64,000 nucleotides of DNA from Xenorhabdus innexi. GTDB taxonomy: Bacteria; Pseudomonadota; Gammaproteobacteria; Enterobacterales; Enterobacteriaceae. The position numbers and the translations under genes are program-made. Under the pieces are notes generated by a model that was given only the letters and a program-made list of their open reading frames with translations, ran no database searches and had not been told where the DNA came from. Position 1 is the stretch's first letter. The number at the start of each line of letters is the position of its first letter. The stretch lies in NCBI RefSeq assembly GCF_002632485.1, contig NZ_NIBU01000013.1, positions 1 to 64,000 of the forward strand, given 5' to 3'. Below, one piece after another: positions 46,501-60,011 of the stretch.

Positions 46501-49500
46501 ACAAAGCGGGTACGCAGGGTTTCGTGTCGGGCAACCAGATTATCGAGTGAACGGCGCAGGGCCTGATGACTGAGATGACCGTTCAGGCGCAGTGCCAGCG
46601 GGATGTGGTAAGCCAGACTGGCAGTCGGATCGAGTTGCCCCAAGAACCACAGGCGCTGTTGCGCAAAGGAAAGCGGCAGAGGCTGGCTTCTGTCAGCGGC
46701 CGGAATAGTGATTTGCGTGGTTGTCTCGACAGCGGCAAGTCCCTGAGCCAAATCCGTCAGGCGCGGTTGGTCAAACAGTTGTTGCAGCGGTAATTCCCGT
46801 GCCAGTACCTGACGGATACGGGCTGAAAGCTGAACAGCCAGCAGTGAATGCCCGCCCAGTTCAAAGAAGTGGTCATGACGACCGACTCGTTCCAGTCCCA
46901 GCAGATCCTGCCAGATTCGGGCTAATGCGATTTCAGTTTCACCGACCGGTGCTTCATAGTCGCGGGTTATCACTGCCGAAGCATCAGGAATAGGCAGAGC
47001 CTGACGATCCAGTTTTCCATTGGGCGTCAGCGGGAAGCTATCCAGCATGACAAAAGCACTGGGCAGCATATAGTCAGCAAGGTGCTGGGCAAGCTGACGG
47101 CGTAGTTCCGCAGGAAGCAGCTCAGTGCCTTCTTCGGCTCTCACGTAGGCAACCAGCCGTTTCTGATTAGGCTCGTCCTGCCGGATCAGTATCACCGCTT
47201 CGCGTACACCATGACACTGTACCAGTCTGGCTTCGATTTCCCCCAGTTCGATACGGAAACCCCGTAGCTTGACCTGAAAATCATTGCGGCCGAGGTACTC
47301 GATATTGCCGTCCGGCAGCCAGCGGCCGAGATCACCAGATTTGTACATCCGTGCATCCGGTTCTGAAGAGAACGGGTTATTCAGGAAACGTTCGGCAGTC
47401 AGTTCAGGCCGGTTCAGATAACCACGGGCAACACCGGCTCCGGCAATATAAATTTCACCGGAAACGCCGACAGCAACCGGACGCTTCTGTCTGTCCAGAA
47501 TATAGATTTGCCTGTTAGCGATAGGGTGCCCGATAGGGATTTTTATTTCGCCTTCACCGGCTTTCTCTGCTATCAGTGGTACTTCATAAGCAGTGGCAAA
47601 GGTTGTGGTTTCCGTCGGCCCATAAACATGCAACAAATGTTGGGGTGGATATTCCGCCCGGAAACGAATGGCAGTACGGGTATCCGTCTGTTCTCCGCCG
47701 AACAGGAGGTAGCGCAGGCCCGATAATGCCGGTGCAATCAGGCTGGCATACTGGTTAAACAGTGCGGTAGTCAGGAACAGGGCAGTGACGTTTTCTGCTG
47801 ACAGGCAGTGACCAAATTGCTCAGGCTGTAACAGCGTTTTTTCCGGGATCAGCAGAATACGCGCACCGCAAGCCAGACCCGCCCAGACTTCCCATGTCGC
47901 AGCATCAAATGAGACGTTGGCACAGTGGGCAATACAGTCATCCGGCCCGATATCGGCAAAGCTATTGTCAATAATCAGGGAAACCACATTGCGGTGTTCA
48001 ACCATGACCCCTTTCGGCTGCCCGGTTGAGCCGGAGGTATAAATCACATAGGCCAGATGACGGGATGTCAGCCCTGATGCCTCAATCTCAGGATTATGGT
48101 TCGGGAACGATGCGGAACTGTCTGAACCATCGTCCAGCAAAATTACCGGCAGGGTGCTGTTAAGTCTGTTATGCCACTGAGTCTGAGTCAGTAAGGCCAC
48201 CGGAGCCGCATCCTCAAGCATATAAGCCAGCCGTTCAGCCGGATAGTTCGGGTCAAGCGGCAGATAAGCGCCACCGGCTTTGAGAATAGCAAGTAAACCA
48301 ATGACCATTTCCGGGCTGCGTTCAATACAGATGGCAACCCGATCATCCGGACGTACACCCAATGTCAGCAAATGATGTGCCAGCCGATTAGCGCGTTGGT
48401 TCAGTTCACGATAACTGAGCGCCTGCTCTTCAAAGATCACCGCAGTTGCATCGGGGCGCTGTAATGCCTGAATTTCGATGAGCTGGTGGATCAGCACATT
48501 CTGTGAGCATGAGTTTGGTGTCTCAGGAGAAAGAACGGGCTTGGTGTTGAATTCCACTAACAGCCGTTGCTGCTCTGATTCCGGTAAAACCGGAATATCC
48601 AGGATCTGTTTCTGTGGCTGATTAATTAAAGCATCCACCAGTCCTTTAATGGCGGTTGCCAGATAAGTGATGACCTGATCCGGTGAAATTCCTGTGACGG
48701 TCAGTGCGGTAAGCTGAAAATCATTGCCTAAGTCATCCACGGACAGGGTAATGGGGTAGTTAGTCCGTTCTTCGGCTGTCACCACCCGCATATCTGACCA
48801 GATGGTATCTATTTCATCCTGAGTCATTTGGCTGTGGCGGTAATTCAGTAACGCACTGAACAACGGCATCGGTTGTGCCACACCGCTGCACTGCTGCGCC
48901 AGTGTCAGCGGAGCCTGTTCGTGTTCCAGCAGCTCTGTCAGACGATGATAGGTGTCCTGTACAGTCTCCTGCACACTGCGATCCACCAGAGAAATGCGGA
49001 TTGGCAGCGTATTAACGAACATCCCCAGTATTTGTTCTGCGCCGGTGATGCCCTGCAAGCGCCCCAACAGGACTGAGCCAAAAACGACATCCTCGCGCCC
49101 GCTGGTGTGCGCCAGTACCTGTGCCCACGCAACATGGAACAGGACTCCGGGGCTGACTTTCAGACGACGCGCCTGAGAACGGATCGCTTCCGCCAGTCGC
49201 TTATCAAGTAAAATACGGGCTTTGGCAACGGGGTTTCTATTGTCTGACTGTTCACTATCCGGCAATTCATGGTCTTTAGGAATACGGTCTTCAGGAATAT
49301 GGCCTTTCGGCATGGTAAGAACGCCGAATGGTGCCGTCGGTTCGTCAATATCCGCCAGTTGTTCGCGGAAATAATCTTCATGCGCTGAAAGCGGTACATT
49401 CAGCGTTTGAGCGATAAAATTGCGATAAGGGACTGAAACAGGCAGCACATCGATATTTCCCAGCCGGATCTGAGCAATTTCGGCGAAGATCAGATCCAGT

Positions 49501-52500
49501 GTCAGATGGTCGCTGACCAGATGATGGAAACGCAGCGCCAGTAACCACTCATTCTGTGCCGTATCGTGGGCAATATCAGCCGCGAACAGCGGCGCGCGAG
49601 TCAGGTCGATACGGTGCCAGCGCGGATCGGTATGATTCCGTAACCGGGTTGGTATATCGCTCTCTGTTGCAGGAATAAGCGCGTTTACATGTAATTCATT
49701 TACAGTCAACAATGCCTGACGCCAGACCACCTGAACAGGTTGTGCTAAATCCTGCCAGTAAAGCGAGGTGCGCAGGATATCGTGGCGTTCAATCACCTGC
49801 TGCATGGCGTTCAGGAAGCTATCAAGATGGATGCGGGTATCAAAAGCAAGGGTGATATGTAATAAGTAATCATCACCCTGTGCCTGTAACAGATGATGGA
49901 ACAGAATACCTTCCTGTAACGGTGCCAGCGGATAGATATCCTGAACATTAGCCGTACCACCGGCAACACTGGCTGTGATAGCGTCAATTTCTGTCTGGGA
50001 CAGTGACACCAGCGGCAACATATCAGGCGTTATCTGCGTGCAGCCATCAGGGATACGGTTAGGCGGCACAACAAAAACATCGGCATCACGCCGCGCCACC
50101 TGTGCCATATCTGCAAGAACAGGAGATGAAAACACGCTGCGCACATCAAGCTGCCAGCCGTGTTTATACAGTTCCGCAATCAGGCTGACGATCATCAGTG
50201 AATGACCACCCAACGCAAAGAAGTGGTCATGGCGGCTGACTTGTTTCACACCTAATAACTGTTGCCAGATCCCGGCCAGAGTGGTTTCTACTTCACCAAT
50301 GGGAGCCTCATAGCGTTGTACGGCCAGAGCGGAGAAATCAGGCGCAGGTAGTGCCTGACGATCCAGTTTGCCATTGGGTGTCAGCGGGAATGCTTCAAGG
50401 GTAATGAAAGCCGCAGGCAGCATGTAATCGGCAAGGTGTTGCGCCAGTTGCTGACGCAGTTCCGCCGGAACCAGTTCAGTTTTCGTTTCTGACAGCAACT
50501 CCTCTGACAACAACTCCGGCAATAAATAGGCAACGAGACGCTTCTGTTGTGTTTCATCTTTGTGGATCAAAACCACCGCTTCACGCACTCCGGCACATTG
50601 TCTGAGCCGAGCCTCAATCTCTCCCAGTTCAATGCGGAAACCCCGCAGTTTGATTTGAAAATCATTGCGACCGAGGTACTCAATATTGCCGTCAGGACGC
50701 CAACGCCCCAGATCACCTGTCCGGTACATTCTGGCATCAGGATCGGTGGTGAATGGATCGGTGAGGAATCGCTCCGCTGTTAATTCTGGCCGATTCAGAT
50801 AACCACGGGCTACTCCCGCACCGGCAATGTAAATCTCTCCGGTGATACCAACCGGAACCGGCTGGGTGTTGGCATCAAGAATATAAACCCGGCTATTGGC
50901 AATCGGTCGGCCAATCGGTGGTGGCGTCTCTTCCCGATGATCACACGGGTAAAGCGTTGCACAGACAGTAATCTCCGTCGGCCCGTATGCATTGAGCATC
51001 TGCCGTCCTGCTGCCCAGCGTCTGACTAAACCCGGCGGGCAGGCTTCTCCGCCGACAAGTAGCATCTGTAATGTATCGGGCAGGGAATCCATTGCCGCCA
51101 GTGCGGTAGGTGACAGGAGCACATGGCTGATGGCATGGGCTTTCAGATAATCGGACAGGATTGCGCCGGGCAGAAGATCAGCTCGTTTCGCCAGATAGAG
51201 GCTGGCTCCCGCCAGTAGGGCCATGCCGCATTCCCAGAGACAGGCATCGAAACTGGCTGAGGCAAATTGCAGAATCCGGCTTTCAGGCGTGAGAGCCAGT
51301 GTATTTTGTTGGGTGAGGATCAGATTGCACAGGCTATGATGTTCAATCATTACGCCTTTCGACTGACCGGTTGAGCCGGAGGTATAAATGACGTAAGCCA
51401 GATGGCGGGATGTCAGCCCTAATAACTGAGCATCCGGATTATCGGTGCGCTGTGTTTTCAGTTTATCGGATAAACGGTCGAGTAAAACCATCGGCAATGT
51501 GCTGGCCGGAAATGTGCTGGCGAATTGATCAGCTAACTCAGTTGTGGTCAGTAAAGCGACCGGAGCGGCATCTTCCAGCATATAAGCCAGCCGCTCGGGC
51601 GGATAAGCCGGATCGAGCGGAACATAAGTGCCACCTGCTTTCAGCGTGGCGATCAGACCAATCACCATTTCCGGGCTGCGCTCAGTGTAAAGAGCGACCC
51701 GATCATCCGGCTGCACTCCCAGCGCCAGTAAATGATGCGCTAACTGATTGGATTTCTGGTTCAGCTCATGGTAGCTCATTGTCTGATTTTCACAGACTAC
51801 GGCAATGGCATCAGGACGTTGCAATACCTGCTTTTCAAATAGCTGGTGGATAAGCACATTCTGCGGGCTGTCGGTTTGTGGCAGATCTGTATGTAAAAAA
51901 GTAGCCTGAGTCGCGTTGAAATCTATCAATAGTTGCTGCCGTTCTGACTCCGGCAACATCGGCAGCGTGGTAATGCACTGAGTTTCATCCGCTGCCATCG
52001 CGGTCAATACATTGATTAAATAGCCGGTCATACGCTCAATGGTTGCCGCATCGAACAGATCGGTGGCGTAGGTCAGTTCACCGCTCAGGCCGTTTTCGTT
52101 TTCGCTCAGAGACAGGGTTAAATCAAAATGCGCACTGGGATGTATTTGTTCAACCGGTGTGCAATGGATATCAGGCAGAGTCAACGTCTGAGGCGGGGTG
52201 TTATTTAAGGCCAGCATCACCTGAAAAATCGGGCTGTAACTCAGATCGCGCTCCGGCTGTAACGCTTCTACGACCTGTTCAAAAGGCAGATCCTGATTGG
52301 CATAGGCCGCCAGCGCCTGCTCACGGATCTGAGCCAGTAGCGTTGCAACACTGGCATGGCTATCCAGCGAGATACGCAGCGCCAGTGTATTGACAAAAAA
52401 GCCGATTAAGCCTTCCAGTGCAGGATGAGGCCGGTTGGCAACCGGTGTTCCGATGACAATATCATCCTGACCACTCAGGCGGGCAAGAACAATACTCCAT

Positions 52501-55500
52501 GCCGCCAGTAGTGTCATAAACAGCGTGCTGTTATGACGCTGCCCCAGCCTTTTCAGTGATGCGGATAATCCGGCATCAACAGAAACAGGAATGCGCCCGC
52601 CGATGAACGATTGCACTGTCGGGCGCGGTCTGTCAGTCGGAAGAGTTAATAACGCCGGAGCATTTTTAAGTCGTGAATACCAGAAGTCCCGTTGCGCCGT
52701 CAGGGTGGTTTCCTGCTGCCAGTTTCGTTGCCATCCGGCATAATCGGCATACTGAACGGGCAATGGCAGTAGCGGGTTTTCCTGTTCTTCAAGCACTGCA
52801 CGATAGAGAACACTCAGCTCACGCATCAGCACACCGACAGACCAGCCATCGGAGATAATGTGGTGCTGAGTGAGCAGGAAGATATGCTCTTCATCCGCCA
52901 GTTGCAGCAAACGACCGCGAACCAGCTGATCTTGTGTGAAATCAAACGGCGTTCGGGCTTCAAGCGTGGTGAATTCAGTTATCCGGTCAGCACGTTCTTC
53001 GGCTGGCAACAGGCGCAGATCGTGACAGGACAGCATAAAGCCGGTATCAGCCGGATCAATATGCTGATGAGGATGGCCCGCCACGGGTACAAAACGGGTA
53101 CGCAGGCTCTCGTGTCTGGCCACCAGCTTATTCAGTGCCTGACTGAGTGCCTGATGATTGAGTTGCCCGTTGAGACGCAATGCAACGGGAATATGGTAAG
53201 CCAGACTGGCGGCCTGATCGATTTGGGTCAGGAACCATAGACGCTGTTGGGCAAAAGAGAGCGGTAATGGCTGGCTTCTGTCAGCGACTAGGATTTCGAT
53301 TTGGCTGGTTGTTGCAGTTTCAGACAGTAGCTGTGCCAGATCAGCCAGAACCGGCTGATCAAAGAGCTGTTTTAATGACACTGTTTTCGCCAGTTCCTGA
53401 CGAACGTAGGCGACAAATTGAACCGCCAGCAGGGAATGCCCTCCCAGCTCAAAGAAATGGTCATGACGGCCGACCTGCTGTACGCCCAGTAATTTTTGCC
53501 AAATCTGAGCCAGTGCGGTTTCTGTTTTACTGATGGGTGCTTCGTAACCACGGGTCACGATTGCTGCCATATCAGGCATCGGAAGCGCCCGACGATCCAG
53601 CTTGCCGTTGGGTGTCAGCGGGAAAGTATCCAGCATGACAAATGCACTGGGCAGCATATAGTCAGCAAGATGCAGGGAGAGCTGCTGACGTAATTCTGCG
53701 GGGACTAATGTGATGCCATCCTGCGGCTGCAAATAAGCAATCAACCGTTTCTGGTGTGATTCATCTTCGCGGGCAATCACGATGGCTTCACGCACACCGG
53801 TACACTGTGCCAGTTTTGCCTCAATTTCCCTTAATTCAATCCGGAAGCCGCGAATTTTGACCTGAAAATCATTGCGTCCGAGATACTCGATGTTGCCATC
53901 AGCAAGCCAGCGCCCCAGATCCCCTGTTTTATACATACGTGCATCAGGCTCAGAAGAGAAAGGACAATCAACAAAGTGCTCAGCAGTCAGTTCAGGCAGA
54001 TTTAAATAACCACGGGCAACACCGGCTCCGGCAATATAAATTTCTCCGGTTACACCGACAGGCGCAGGTTGTCCGCTGGAGTCGAGAATATAGATCTGTG
54101 TGCTGGCAAGCGGGCGGCCAATGGGAACAGAGCGGGTGATCTCAGCGGGTGATGTTATCGCATACGTTGCCGCAAACGTGGTCGTTTCCGTCGGGCCATA
54201 ACCGTTAATCAGATGTGCGGGTCGGGAAGGGGCAGAGAGTACCTGCCGGATCTTACCGGAATCGAGGACATCCCCGCCGACCAGCAGATAGCGTAACTGC
54301 CCGAGCATTGGCATGAGGATGTCAAGGCTGGCATTGAACAGACCGACAGTCAGCCAAAGCGCAGTGACGTTCCCCTTGATCAATGTTTGGCGGAAATGCA
54401 CCGGATCAAGCAGTACTGATTGGGGAACAATGTGCAGCCGCGCCCCATTGAGCAGGGCTGACCAGATTTCCCATGTCGAGGCATCGAAAGCAATATTGGC
54501 ACAATGGGCAACACAGTCGTCAGAGCCAATATCGGCAAAACCGTTATTGATGATCAGACTAAGCACACTATGGTGTTCAACCATCACCCCTTTGGGTTGT
54601 CCGGTTGAACCGGAGGTATAAATCACATAGGCCAGATTGCCTGATGTCAGAGGAAGAGCCGGATTATCCGTCCGTTGTGTGGCAAGGAGTGAATCCTGTT
54701 CATCCAGTCGTACAATCGGCAGATGGCTTTCCTGTAATTTATCGGCATAAGCGGTGTGCGTCAGTACGACAACAGGCGCTGCATCTTCAAGTATATACAG
54801 CAACCGTTCAGCCGGATAAGCCGGATCAAGCGGCACATAAGCGCCTCCGGCTTTCAGAATAGCGAGGAGACTGATAATCAGTTGCGGGCTGCGTTCGAGA
54901 CAAATCGCGACCCGATCAGCGGGATGCACACCTTGCATTATCAGGTGATGAGCCAGTTGGTTGGCCTGACGGTTCAGTTCGCCATAGCTGAAAGAATCGT
55001 CTTCAAACACCATCGCAATGGCATCGGGACGAAGTGCGGCCTGCTCCTCAACCAATTGATGTATCAGTCTATGCTGTGAATGGTCTGTTTGTGGCTGTGA
55101 CAAATCGGCCTGAGTCGTGTTGAAATCCACCAGTAATTTCTGCCGCTCTGTGGCAGGCAGTATGGATAACTCCTGAATCAGTTGCTGGGGGTTATGAGCC
55201 AGTGCGTCAGTCAGTCCGCTGATGGCGGTTATCAGATAAGTGATAATCCGTGCCGCATCAATGCCCGCTCCCGCCAGAGCCGTCAGGCGGAAACCTGTTC
55301 CTGTATCATCCACTGAGAGCGTGATGGGGTAATTTGTCCGCTCCTCCACCGCCACCATTCGCATACCCAGCTCTGGCAGTTCAAACAGGTCAGCTTCATT
55401 GAGCTGAGTATGGCGATAATTCAGTAAGGTACTGAACAGCGGCGTCGGCTGTACTATTCCGCTGCATTGCTGTGCCAGTGCCAGCGGTGCCTGTTCGTGC

Positions 55501-58500
55501 TCCAGTAGTGCGGTCAGATTGCGATAGGTCGCCTGTACGGTGTCCCGTACACTCCGGCCTGTCAGGGAAACTCGTACCGGCAGGGTATTAATAAACATCC
55601 CCATTGTCCGGGACGTTCCTTTGCCGCCCTGTAACCGCCCTGATAATACCGAGCCGAATACCACTTCATTACAGCCACTGGTTTGTGCCAGTACCTGCGC
55701 TAAAGCAACATGGAACAGGACTCCCGGACTGACGCCCAGATGACGAGCCTGATTCCGCACATTCTCCGACAGCACCGGAGAGAAAGAGAGACTGGCTTCT
55801 GCAATCGGCTCGTCATTATCCGGCAGGGAGAGCACGCCAAAAGGCGCAGCCGGGGTGTCAATATCAGCCAACTGTTGTCGGAAATAATCTTCATGCACGG
55901 TGGCCGGTATGCTTAATGTCTGGGCGATAAAATTGCGGTAAGGCATGGCCGCAGGCAGTGTTTCAATCAGCCCTTGTTGTATGCGGGTAATCTCGTCGAA
56001 AATCAGTTCCAGTGTCACATGATCAGCAATCATGTGATGAAAACGCAGCGCCAGCAGCCAGTTATCCTGAGCCGGATCATAGGCGATATCCGCTGCAAAT
56101 AATGGAGCATGACCCAGATTAAGGCGGCTTTTACGCCGATCAGTGTGTGCCTGTAGTTGAAGCTGCGTGGAGATATCATCCGTTGTGGACGGAATAAATT
56201 CATTGACTGTCAGCCGGGCCTGACGCCAGACTACCTGAACCGGTTTGACCAGTTCCTGCCAGCAGGCAGCCGTCCGCAGAATATCGTGGCGATCGATAAC
56301 GTACTGGAAACCTGGCAGAAAACCATCAAGGAACTCTCGTGTATTGAAAGTAAGCACACAGTGGAGCAGATAAATGTCGCACTGTTCCTGTAACAGATGG
56401 TGAAACAGAATGCCTTCCTGTAATGGGGACAGAGGATAGATATCCTGTATATTCGCGGCTCCGCCGGGTGTGGCTTCGATAATGGCATCAATTTCAGCCT
56501 GAGAAAGTGCAACCAGCGGCAGCATATCCGGTGTAATAGTCGTACAGCCATCCGGTATACGGTTAGGGGGAACAACAAAAGTTTCGCTCTCTCTCTGCAT
56601 AGTCTGAGCCATTGCGCTCAGAACGGAAGCCGAGAACACACTACGCACATCCAGTTGCCAGCCAAAGTTATACAAGCGCTCAATCAGTCTGACAATCATC
56701 AGAGAATGACCACCCAGTTCAAAGAAGTGATCATGGCGGCTGACTTGCTCTAATCCCAGCAGTTCCTGCCAGATTTGTGCCAGTATGGTTTCTTTCTCGT
56801 CGACGGGAGCTTCATAACGGCGGGCTATCATCGCAGAGATATCCGGCGCAGGCAGCGCCTGACGATCAAGTTTCCCATTAGGGGTTAGCGGGAATTCTGC
56901 CAGTATCACAAAAGCGCTGGGCAGCATATATTCAGCAAGGTGATGAGCCAGTTGCCCGCGCAAATCAGTTGGAGAGAGTTCAGCGCCATCCTGTGGACGT
57001 AAATAGGCTATCAGGCGCTTCTGGTTGGCTGTGTTTTCATCAGCCATATCGTCACTGGCAATAACTACCGCTTCACGCACACCATGACACTGCATCAGTT
57101 GCGTTTCGATTTCCCCCAGTTCAATGCGGAAACCGCGAATTTTGACCTGAAAATCATTGCGGCCGAGGTATTCGATATTGCCATCCGGCAGCCAGCGCCC
57201 CAAATCACCGGTTTTGTACATACGGGCATCGGCTTCTGAAGAGAAGGGATCGGCAGGAAAGCGTTCCGTTGTCAGTTCAGGACGGTTCAGATAACCCCGT
57301 GCGACACCCGCTCCGGCGATATGAATTTCACCCACAGCACCTAATGGTGCAGGCTGGCCATAGGAGTCGAGGATATAAATGCGGGTATTCGCTATCGGGC
57401 GTCCGATATGGTGATGAAACCCCGTTGCCCGATCCATGCGTGTCCAGGTTGAATAAGTTGTCGTTTCTGAAGGGCCGTACAGGTTGCATATATGCTGAAT
57501 ATTGGTGTGTGTAAATAACTGCTTAACAATGTGTGGTTTCAGGGCTTCACCGGCTAAATTAACGGTCTGGACACCTGTGGGTATCACACCTGTTTCAATA
57601 AGTTGCGAGATGGCAGACGGGACGCTATTGATCAGGCTGATATTCTGTTCTGTGATGACTGATGCCGGATTGATCAGCGACAGCACATCAGTGACAAGGT
57701 GCACCGTTCCACCAGAAATCAGAGGTGCGAAACATTCAAACACCGCTAAATCAAAATTTAGTGAAGTGGCAAACAGGGTATGGGATAACTCTTCCGGACT
57801 GAATATTGTCTGCGCCCAGTTCAGGAAATTGACGGTATTACGGTGCTCGATTGCCACCCCTTTCGGCTGACCGGTTGAACCGGAAGTATAGATAACATAG
57901 GCCAGATGGCGTGAAGTCAGCCCCAGTGACTGTGGGTCAGGGTTGTGAACCGCTTGTTCTGCCAGAACATCAGGCTGGATATCGGGCAGAACGTTATCAA
58001 TCAGAACCTGCGGTGCAGAATGGTGCAGGTTGTCAGCCAGCGTACTCTGAGTCAGTATTACCGCCGGATCTGAGTCATCCAGCATATAGGCCAGCCGTTC
58101 GGCAGGATAAGCGGGATCGAGCGGCACATAAGCCCCGCCTGCTTTCAGAATAGCCAGTAAACCGACAATCATTTCAGGGCTGCGTCTGACACAAATAGCG
58201 ACCCGATCATCTGGACGTACACCCCGTGCTATCAGATAGTGCGCCAGTTGGTTGGCCCGGCGATTCAGTTCGTTGTAGCTCAGCCTATGTGTTCCGCAAA
58301 CGACAGCGATAGCCGCCGGAGTTTGTGATACCTGCTGTTCAAACAGTTGATGGATCAGGGCAGACTGCGGGCGGGCGGTTTGTGAAAGAGCGGTTTGAGA
58401 GAAATCATCCTGCGTGGCGTTGAAATCCACCAGTAACTGCTGCCGCTCCGAGGCCGACAGCATGGTCAGGCGCATAACGGTCTGCGTTTCATCTTCTGCC

Positions 58501-60011
58501 ATTGCCGTCAGCACATTGATTAAATAATCCACCATGCGTTCAACGGTTGTAGAATCAAACAGGTCAGCGGCATATTCCAGCCCGCCAGTCAGTTCGGTAT
58601 CACTTTCGGTCAGCGACAGCATTAAATCGAAGTGTGCGCTATGACCCGCCTGTTCAATGCGGGCAATTTGTAAATCAGGTGAGGTATGAACCTGAGCGGG
58701 GGTATTATCCAGCGCCAGCATAACCTGAAAGACCGGGCTGTAGCTGAGGCTGCGTTCCGGCTGTAGTGTTTCGACAACCTGCTCAAAAGGCAGATCCTGA
58801 TGAGCATAAGCAGACAGTGCCTGTTCCCGCACCTGAGCCAGAAGGTCAGTAACGGTGGGGTTGTTATCGAGTCTGACCCGCAGTGCCAGTGTATTGACAA
58901 AGAATCCCATCAATCCTTCAAGTTCAGGCAACGGTCGATTGGCAACAGGAGTCCCGATGACAATATCATCCTGCCCGCTCAGGCGTGCCAGCACAATACT
59001 CCAGCCCGCCAGCAGAGTCATAAACAGGGTGGTGTTATGGCGTTTGCCAAGCGCCTTCAGTGATGTCAGCAAAGTAGTGTCAAGATGGAAAGGTATCTGG
59101 CTGCCGGTATAACTCTGTATAGCCGGTCGCGACCGGTCTGTCGGGAGAGACAGCAGAGCCGGAGCATTCTCAAGCTGTGTACGCCAGAAATTTTGCTGTG
59201 ATGTAAAGATGCTGCTTCCCTGTAACCATTCACGTTGCCAGATAACATAGTCGGTGTATTGAACGGGCAATGGTGGCAGAGACGTATTCTGGTTGTTAAG
59301 AATGGCGTGATAGGTAATGGCAAGCTCACGGATGAACACACCAATAGACCAGCCATCAGTAATAATATGGTGCAGGGTGATCAGCAACAGATGCTCTTCA
59401 TCCGCCAGTTGCAGCAGTTGACCACGAACAAGGGAATCGTGAATAAAATCAAAGGCGGTCTGAGCATCAATAGCCAGTAGCTCGTTAATTCGTTCGTTAT
59501 GTAAAGCCGGTTCAAGTTTGCGTAGATCATGTTCGGATAGCGTAAATCCGATATCAGCAGGGTCGATATGCTGATAGGGCTGGCCTTCAGACAATATAAA
59601 CTGGGTACGCAGGCTTTCATGGCGGGCAACCATATGATCCAACGCGCAGGTCAGAACATAGTGGTTAAGCGAGCCTGTCAGTCGCAGCGTTACCGGAATA
59701 TGGTAGGCAAGATTGGCGGCTGGATTGAGCTGGTTCAGGAACCACAAACGCTGTTGGGCAAATGATAGTGGATAGTGATCAGCCCGTTCATAACGTGGAA
59801 TACCCTGTAATTGATGGGTACTCGCCTGCTCTTCTGATGAATCGAGCTGGTTCAGAAAATCGATCAGCTCTTGTTTATGCTGTTTCCATTCACTGAGCAA
59901 GTCCGCCGGAATACTGCTGAGATGGGTTTCGTATTGCAAACGATCCTCAGCCACGAACAGTGTGATCCCCTGATCTAAAGCCTCATTGACAATTCGTGCT
60001 GCGTTTTTCAT
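40098..60011 (-). CDS. xabB: XabB, six-module NRPS (modules 2-7)
   Basis: A 6637-residue synthetase. The first 60 residues ([18 protein letters not shown] then [12 protein letters not shown]) form a TubC-type docking domain that should receive the tail of XabA. Six modules follow, alternating C-A-T and C/E-A-T. Carrier serines lie near residues 1102, 2192, 3269, 4387, 5455 and 6550. Pocket readings in order are DLFNNALTYK (Ala), DAWWLGGTFK (Val), DAWLLGAVCK (unassigned), DAWFLGVTFK (Ile/Val type), DFWNIGMVHK (Thr) and DAWWIGGTFK (Val). Dual C/E domains open modules 3, 5 and 7. The first has HHLLQEQCD, where Cys replaces the motif Gly. The C-terminal tail [16 protein letters not shown] is a docking element for XabC. 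It overlaps xabA by 4 nt (ATGA). Confidence 0.9.
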   Translation of the reverse strand: MKNAARIVNEALDQGITLFVAEDRLQYETHLSSIPADLLSEWKQHKQELIDFLNQLDSSEEQASTHQLQGIPRYERADHYPLSFAQQRLWFLNQLNPAANLAYHIPVTLRLTGSLNHYVLTCALDHMVARHESLRTQFILSEGQPYQHIDPADIGFTLSEHDLRKLEPALHNERINELLAIDAQTAFDFIHDSLVRGQLLQLADEEHLLLITLHHIITDGWSIGVFIRELAITYHAILNNQNTSLPPLPVQYTDYVIWQREWLQGSSIFTSQQNFWRTQLENAPALLSLPTDRSRPAIQSYTGSQIPFHLDTTLLTSLKALGKRHNTTLFMTLLAGWSIVLARLSGQDDIVIGTPVANRPLPELEGLMGFFVNTLALRVRLDNNPTVTDLLAQVREQALSAYAHQDLPFEQVVETLQPERSLSYSPVFQVMLALDNTPAQVHTSPDLQIARIEQAGHSAHFDLMLSLTESDTELTGGLEYAADLFDSTTVERMVDYLINVLTAMAEDETQTVMRLTMLSASERQQLLVDFNATQDDFSQTALSQTARPQSALIHQLFEQQVSQTPAAIAVVCGTHRLSYNELNRRANQLAHYLIARGVRPDDRVAICVRRSPEMIVGLLAILKAGGAYVPLDPAYPAERLAYMLDDSDPAVILTQSTLADNLHHSAPQVLIDNVLPDIQPDVLAEQAVHNPDPQSLGLTSRHLAYVIYTSGSTGQPKGVAIEHRNTVNFLNWAQTIFSPEELSHTLFATSLNFDLAVFECFAPLISGGTVHLVTDVLSLINPASVITEQNISLINSVPSAISQLIETGVIPTGVQTVNLAGEALKPHIVKQLFTHTNIQHICNLYGPSETTTYSTWTRMDRATGFHHHIGRPIANTRIYILDSYGQPAPLGAVGEIHIAGAGVARGYLNRPELTTERFPADPFSSEADARMYKTGDLGRWLPDGNIEYLGRNDFQVKIRGFRIELGEIETQLMQCHGVREAVVIASDDMADENTANQKRLIAYLRPQDGAELSPTDLRGQLAHHLAEYMLPSAFVILAEFPLTPNGKLDRQALPAPDISAMIARRYEAPVDEKETILAQIWQELLGLEQVSRHDHFFELGGHSLMIVRLIERLYNFGWQLDVRSVFSASVLSAMAQTMQRESETFVVPPNRIPDGCTTITPDMLPLVALSQAEIDAIIEATPGGAANIQDIYPLSPLQEGILFHHLLQEQCDIYLLHCVLTFNTREFLDGFLPGFQYVIDRHDILRTAACWQELVKPVQVVWRQARLTVNEFIPSTTDDISTQLQLQAHTDRRKSRLNLGHAPLFAADIAYDPAQDNWLLALRFHHMIADHVTLELIFDEITRIQQGLIETLPAAMPYRNFIAQTLSIPATVHEDYFRQQLADIDTPAAPFGVLSLPDNDEPIAEASLSFSPVLSENVRNQARHLGVSPGVLFHVALAQVLAQTSGCNEVVFGSVLSGRLQGGKGTSRTMGMFINTLPVRVSLTGRSVRDTVQATYRNLTALLEHEQAPLALAQQCSGIVQPTPLFSTLLNYRHTQLNEADLFELPELGMRMVAVEERTNYPITLSVDDTGTGFRLTALAGAGIDAARIITYLITAISGLTDALAHNPQQLIQELSILPATERQKLLVDFNTTQADLSQPQTDHSQHRLIHQLVEEQAALRPDAIAMVFEDDSFSYGELNRQANQLAHHLIMQGVHPADRVAICLERSPQLIISLLAILKAGGAYVPLDPAYPAERLLYILEDAAPVVVLTHTAYADKLQESHLPIVRLDEQDSLLATQRTDNPALPLTSGNLAYVIYTSGSTGQPKGVMVEHHSVLSLIINNGFADIGSDDCVAHCANIAFDASTWEIWSALLNGARLHIVPQSVLLDPVHFRQTLIKGNVTALWLTVGLFNASLDILMPMLGQLRYLLVGGDVLDSGKIRQVLSAPSRPAHLINGYGPTETTTFAATYAITSPAEITRSVPIGRPLASTQIYILDSSGQPAPVGVTGEIYIAGAGVARGYLNLPELTAEHFVDCPFSSEPDARMYKTGDLGRWLADGNIEYLGRNDFQVKIRGFRIELREIEAKLAQCTGVREAIVIAREDESHQKRLIAYLQPQDGITLVPAELRQQLSLHLADYMLPSAFVMLDTFPLTPNGKLDRRALPMPDMAAIVTRGYEAPISKTETALAQIWQKLLGVQQVGRHDHFFELGGHSLLAVQFVAYVRQELAKTVSLKQLFDQPVLADLAQLLSETATTSQIEILVADRSQPLPLSFAQQRLWFLTQIDQAASLAYHIPVALRLNGQLNHQALSQALNKLVARHESLRTRFVPVAGHPHQHIDPADTGFMLSCHDLRLLPAEERADRITEFTTLEARTPFDFTQDQLVRGRLLQLADEEHIFLLTQHHIISDGWSVGVLMRELSVLYRAVLEEQENPLLPLPVQYADYAGWQRNWQQETTLTAQRDFWYSRLKNAPALLTLPTDRPRPTVQSFIGGRIPVSVDAGLSASLKRLGQRHNSTLFMTLLAAWSIVLARLSGQDDIVIGTPVANRPHPALEGLIGFFVNTLALRISLDSHASVATLLAQIREQALAAYANQDLPFEQVVEALQPERDLSYSPIFQVMLALNNTPPQTLTLPDIHCTPVEQIHPSAHFDLTLSLSENENGLSGELTYATDLFDAATIERMTGYLINVLTAMAADETQCITTLPMLPESERQQLLIDFNATQATFLHTDLPQTDSPQNVLIHQLFEKQVLQRPDAIAVVCENQTMSYHELNQKSNQLAHHLLALGVQPDDRVALYTERSPEMVIGLIATLKAGGTYVPLDPAYPPERLAYMLEDAAPVALLTTTELADQFASTFPASTLPMVLLDRLSDKLKTQRTDNPDAQLLGLTSRHLAYVIYTSGSTGQSKGVMIEHHSLCNLILTQQNTLALTPESRILQFASASFDACLWECGMALLAGASLYLAKRADLLPGAILSDYLKAHAISHVLLSPTALAAMDSLPDTLQMLLVGGEACPPGLVRRWAAGRQMLNAYGPTEITVCATLYPCDHREETPPPIGRPIANSRVYILDANTQPVPVGITGEIYIAGAGVARGYLNRPELTAERFLTDPFTTDPDARMYRTGDLGRWRPDGNIEYLGRNDFQIKLRGFRIELGEIEARLRQCAGVREAVVLIHKDETQQKRLVAYLLPELLSEELLSETKTELVPAELRQQLAQHLADYMLPAAFITLEAFPLTPNGKLDRQALPAPDFSALAVQRYEAPIGEVETTLAGIWQQLLGVKQVSRHDHFFALGGHSLMIVSLIAELYKHGWQLDVRSVFSSPVLADMAQVARRDADVFVVPPNRIPDGCTQITPDMLPLVSLSQTEIDAITASVAGGTANVQDIYPLAPLQEGILFHHLLQAQGDDYLLHITLAFDTRIHLDSFLNAMQQVIERHDILRTSLYWQDLAQPVQVVWRQALLTVNELHVNALIPATESDIPTRLRNHTDPRWHRIDLTRAPLFAADIAHDTAQNEWLLALRFHHLVSDHLTLDLIFAEIAQIRLGNIDVLPVSVPYRNFIAQTLNVPLSAHEDYFREQLADIDEPTAPFGVLTMPKGHIPEDRIPKDHELPDSEQSDNRNPVAKARILLDKRLAEAIRSQARRLKVSPGVLFHVAWAQVLAHTSGREDVVFGSVLLGRLQGITGAEQILGMFVNTLPIRISLVDRSVQETVQDTYHRLTELLEHEQAPLTLAQQCSGVAQPMPLFSALLNYRHSQMTQDEIDTIWSDMRVVTAEERTNYPITLSVDDLGNDFQLTALTVTGISPDQVITYLATAIKGLVDALINQPQKQILDIPVLPESEQQRLLVEFNTKPVLSPETPNSCSQNVLIHQLIEIQALQRPDATAVIFEEQALSYRELNQRANRLAHHLLTLGVRPDDRVAICIERSPEMVIGLLAILKAGGAYLPLDPNYPAERLAYMLEDAAPVALLTQTQWHNRLNSTLPVILLDDGSDSSASFPNHNPEIEASGLTSRHLAYVIYTSGSTGQPKGVMVEHRNVVSLIIDNSFADIGPDDCIAHCANVSFDAATWEVWAGLACGARILLIPEKTLLQPEQFGHCLSAENVTALFLTTALFNQYASLIAPALSGLRYLLFGGEQTDTRTAIRFRAEYPPQHLLHVYGPTETTTFATAYEVPLIAEKAGEGEIKIPIGHPIANRQIYILDRQKRPVAVGVSGEIYIAGAGVARGYLNRPELTAERFLNNPFSSEPDARMYKSGDLGRWLPDGNIEYLGRNDFQVKLRGFRIELGEIEARLVQCHGVREAVILIRQDEPNQKRLVAYVRAEEGTELLPAELRRQLAQHLADYMLPSAFVMLDSFPLTPNGKLDRQALPIPDASAVITRDYEAPVGETEIALARIWQDLLGLERVGRHDHFFELGGHSLLAVQLSARIRQVLARELPLQQLFDQPRLTDLAQGLAAVETTTQITIPAADRSQPLPLSFAQQRLWFLGQLDPTASLAYHIPLALRLNGHLSHQALRRSLDNLVARHETLRTRFVLAAGQPCQQIDPADSGFALVCQDLRALTADEQTRRITDIASAETGLPFDFTQGSLIRGHLLQLADDEHVLLITQHHIISDGWSVGVLLHEMGVLYRAALDDQLDPLPPLSVQYADYAVWQRDNLHEAALNTQREFWCRQLSDAPALLTLPTDRPRPAAQSFIGGRVPVNFDAALLTSLKTLGQRHNSTLFMTVLTAWSIVLARLSGQDDIVIGTPVANRQHQELEGLIGFFVNTLALRVRLDGSVSIADLLSQIRQQTLAAYAHQDLPFEQVVEALQPERNLSYSPIFQVMLALNNTPPQTLTLPDLQFTAMESVHHSAHFDLTLSLTETEAGLVGELSYATALFDATTIERMVGYLTNVLNTMVADEAQLAAALPMLPDSERQQLLTEFNAHQVDYPNDALLHQLFEAQAEQRPDAIAVIFEGRKLHYGELNQRANYLAHYLITLGVQPGDRVAICVERSLEMVIGLLAILKAGGAYIPLDPAYPAERLAYMLEDSDPAAIVVQAALTEKLTSALPMVLLDKVLLDAANIVSDNPEVQKSGLTPHHPAYVIYTSGSTGKPKGVMVEHTNVTRLLAATQARFRFDHNDVWTLFHSFAFDFSVWELWGALAYGGRLVVIPAECARSPQSFYELLCREQVTILNQTPSAFRPLIAAQHAQPQQHTLRCIIFGGEALELHTLIPWVDRNPTAQTRLVNMYGITEITVHATYRELSEADIHSGRGSLIGQPLDDLRIYILDAYGQPAPLGVAGELYIAGAGVARGYLNRPELTAERFLPDPFAGKANMRMYKTGDLGRWLPDGNIEYLGRNDFQVKIRGFRIELGEIEARLEQCSGVREAVVIAREDASQQKQLVAYLLPQPDARLDPAELRQQLTKHLADYMLPSAFVTLDAFPLTPNGKLDQRALPAPDSSAVVSRHYSPPMGETETVLAQIWQRLLRLERVGRHDHFFELGGHSLMIVSLIEELRHIGWQLDVRSVFISPVLADMAQAIQCDIQDTFIVPPNRIPEDCRFITPDMLPLVELSQAEIDAIVATVPDGAANVQDIYPLSPLQEGILFHHLLQTQGDNYLLQSLLAFASRERLDAFLAALQQVIDRHDILRTAAYWQDLAHPVQVVWRQAALSVNVFTPTAESDVVSQLKEHTDPRKHRINLNQAPLFTADIAYDPAQNEWLLALRFHHLVSDHMTLELIFAEIAQFLQGNTQTLPAILPYRDFIARTLSVPESEHEAYFRSRLADISEPTAPFGVLKVQTNGESVAESCLMIAPELAEAIRTQARHLGISPSVLFHVAWAQVLAKTSGRDDVVFGSVLLGRLQGGAGAERVLGMFINTLPMRISVNNCCVQNVVQDTFHDLMLLLEHEQAPLVLAQQCSGVPQSVPLFSTLLNYRHSQSAETADNTVWEGIRILTAEERTNYPITLSVDDLGSGFRITSQTITGIDPDRITTYLLTAIRGLLAALTDDPQQLMQDIPILPASERKQLLTDLNDTQVALPHNMLIHQLVEAQSARDPAGTAIVFAGQTLSYSELNRRANQLAHYLIALGVKPDDRIAVCLERSPELIISLLAILKAGGAYVPLDPAYPSERLAYMLEDSTPVALLTQASQAGKLSRSAAKISTPIVEIDTLASLLSEQPFDNPNSQALNLRPHHLAYVIYTSGSTGLPKGVMVEHRNVLRLIIDNGFSEIRPDDCVAHCANIAFDASTWEVWSALLNGARLHIVPQSVLLDPARFCDSLIKERVTALWLTAGLFNEYLDILKPLFGQLRYLIVGGDVLDPQKIREVKLADSQPAALINGYGPTETTTFAATYLIPSPVDITRSIPIGRPISNTRIYILDEYGQPTPFGVSGEIYIAGLGVARGYLNRPELTQERFLTDPFSSAPDARMYRTGDLGRWLPNGNIEYLGRNDTQIKLRGFRIEPGEIEARLEQCHGVREAVVLLREESADEAAYENTGDNKRLVAYLQPQNGVELDPAVLRRQLAEHLAEYMLPSAYVVLAAFPLTPNGKLDRKSLPAPEMSAVVTHCYEAPQGRIETILAQIWQELLGLPRISRHDSFFELGGHSLMVVRLITRIKNQFMVDVPLTALFVSPKLTEQAELILSAQMSAIGENDIESLQSDLDSMSAEELMAILGESDSYKKESGGDSK
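43535..46740 (-). other. NRPS module 6: C-A(Thr)-T
   Basis: LCL-type C domain (HHIISDG near residue 4580) and pocket DFWNIGMVHK, the canonical threonine code. A dual C/E domain follows, so the residue should be D-allo-Thr. Its hydroxyl is the only obvious nucleophile for lactone formation in the predicted chain. Confidence 0.9.
46740..50095 (-). other. NRPS module 5: C/E-A(Ile/Val-like)-T
   Basis: Dual C/E domain with HHLLQAQGD near residue 3372. Pocket DAWFLGVTFK resembles isoleucine/valine codes. The carrier is of the HSLLAVQL subtype before an LCL domain. Confidence 0.65.
50095..53320 (-). other. NRPS module 4: C-A(unassigned hydrophobic)-T
   Basis: LCL-type C domain (HHIISDG near residue 2384). 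Pocket DAWLLGAVCK is hydrophobic and mixes Leu-type (DAWLxGA) and aromatic-type (AVCK) features. The carrier [12 protein letters not shown] precedes a dual C/E domain, so the residue should be D. Confidence 0.55.
53320..56590 (-). other. NRPS module 3: C/E-A(Val)-T, altered first motif
   Basis: The dual domain first motif reads HHLLQEQCD rather than HHLLxxxGD, and the second reads HHMIADH. Pocket DAWWLGGTFK (valine). The carrier HSLLAVQF precedes an LCL domain, so Val3 stays L. Confidence 0.75.
56590..60011 (-). other. NRPS module 2: TubC dock-C-A(Ala)-T
   Basis: N-terminal docking domain, LCL-type C domain (HHIITDG near residue 215), pocket DLFNNALTYK identical to the alanine code I recall for McyA. 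The carrier is of the HSLMIVRLI subtype before a dual C/E domain. Confidence 0.8.
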
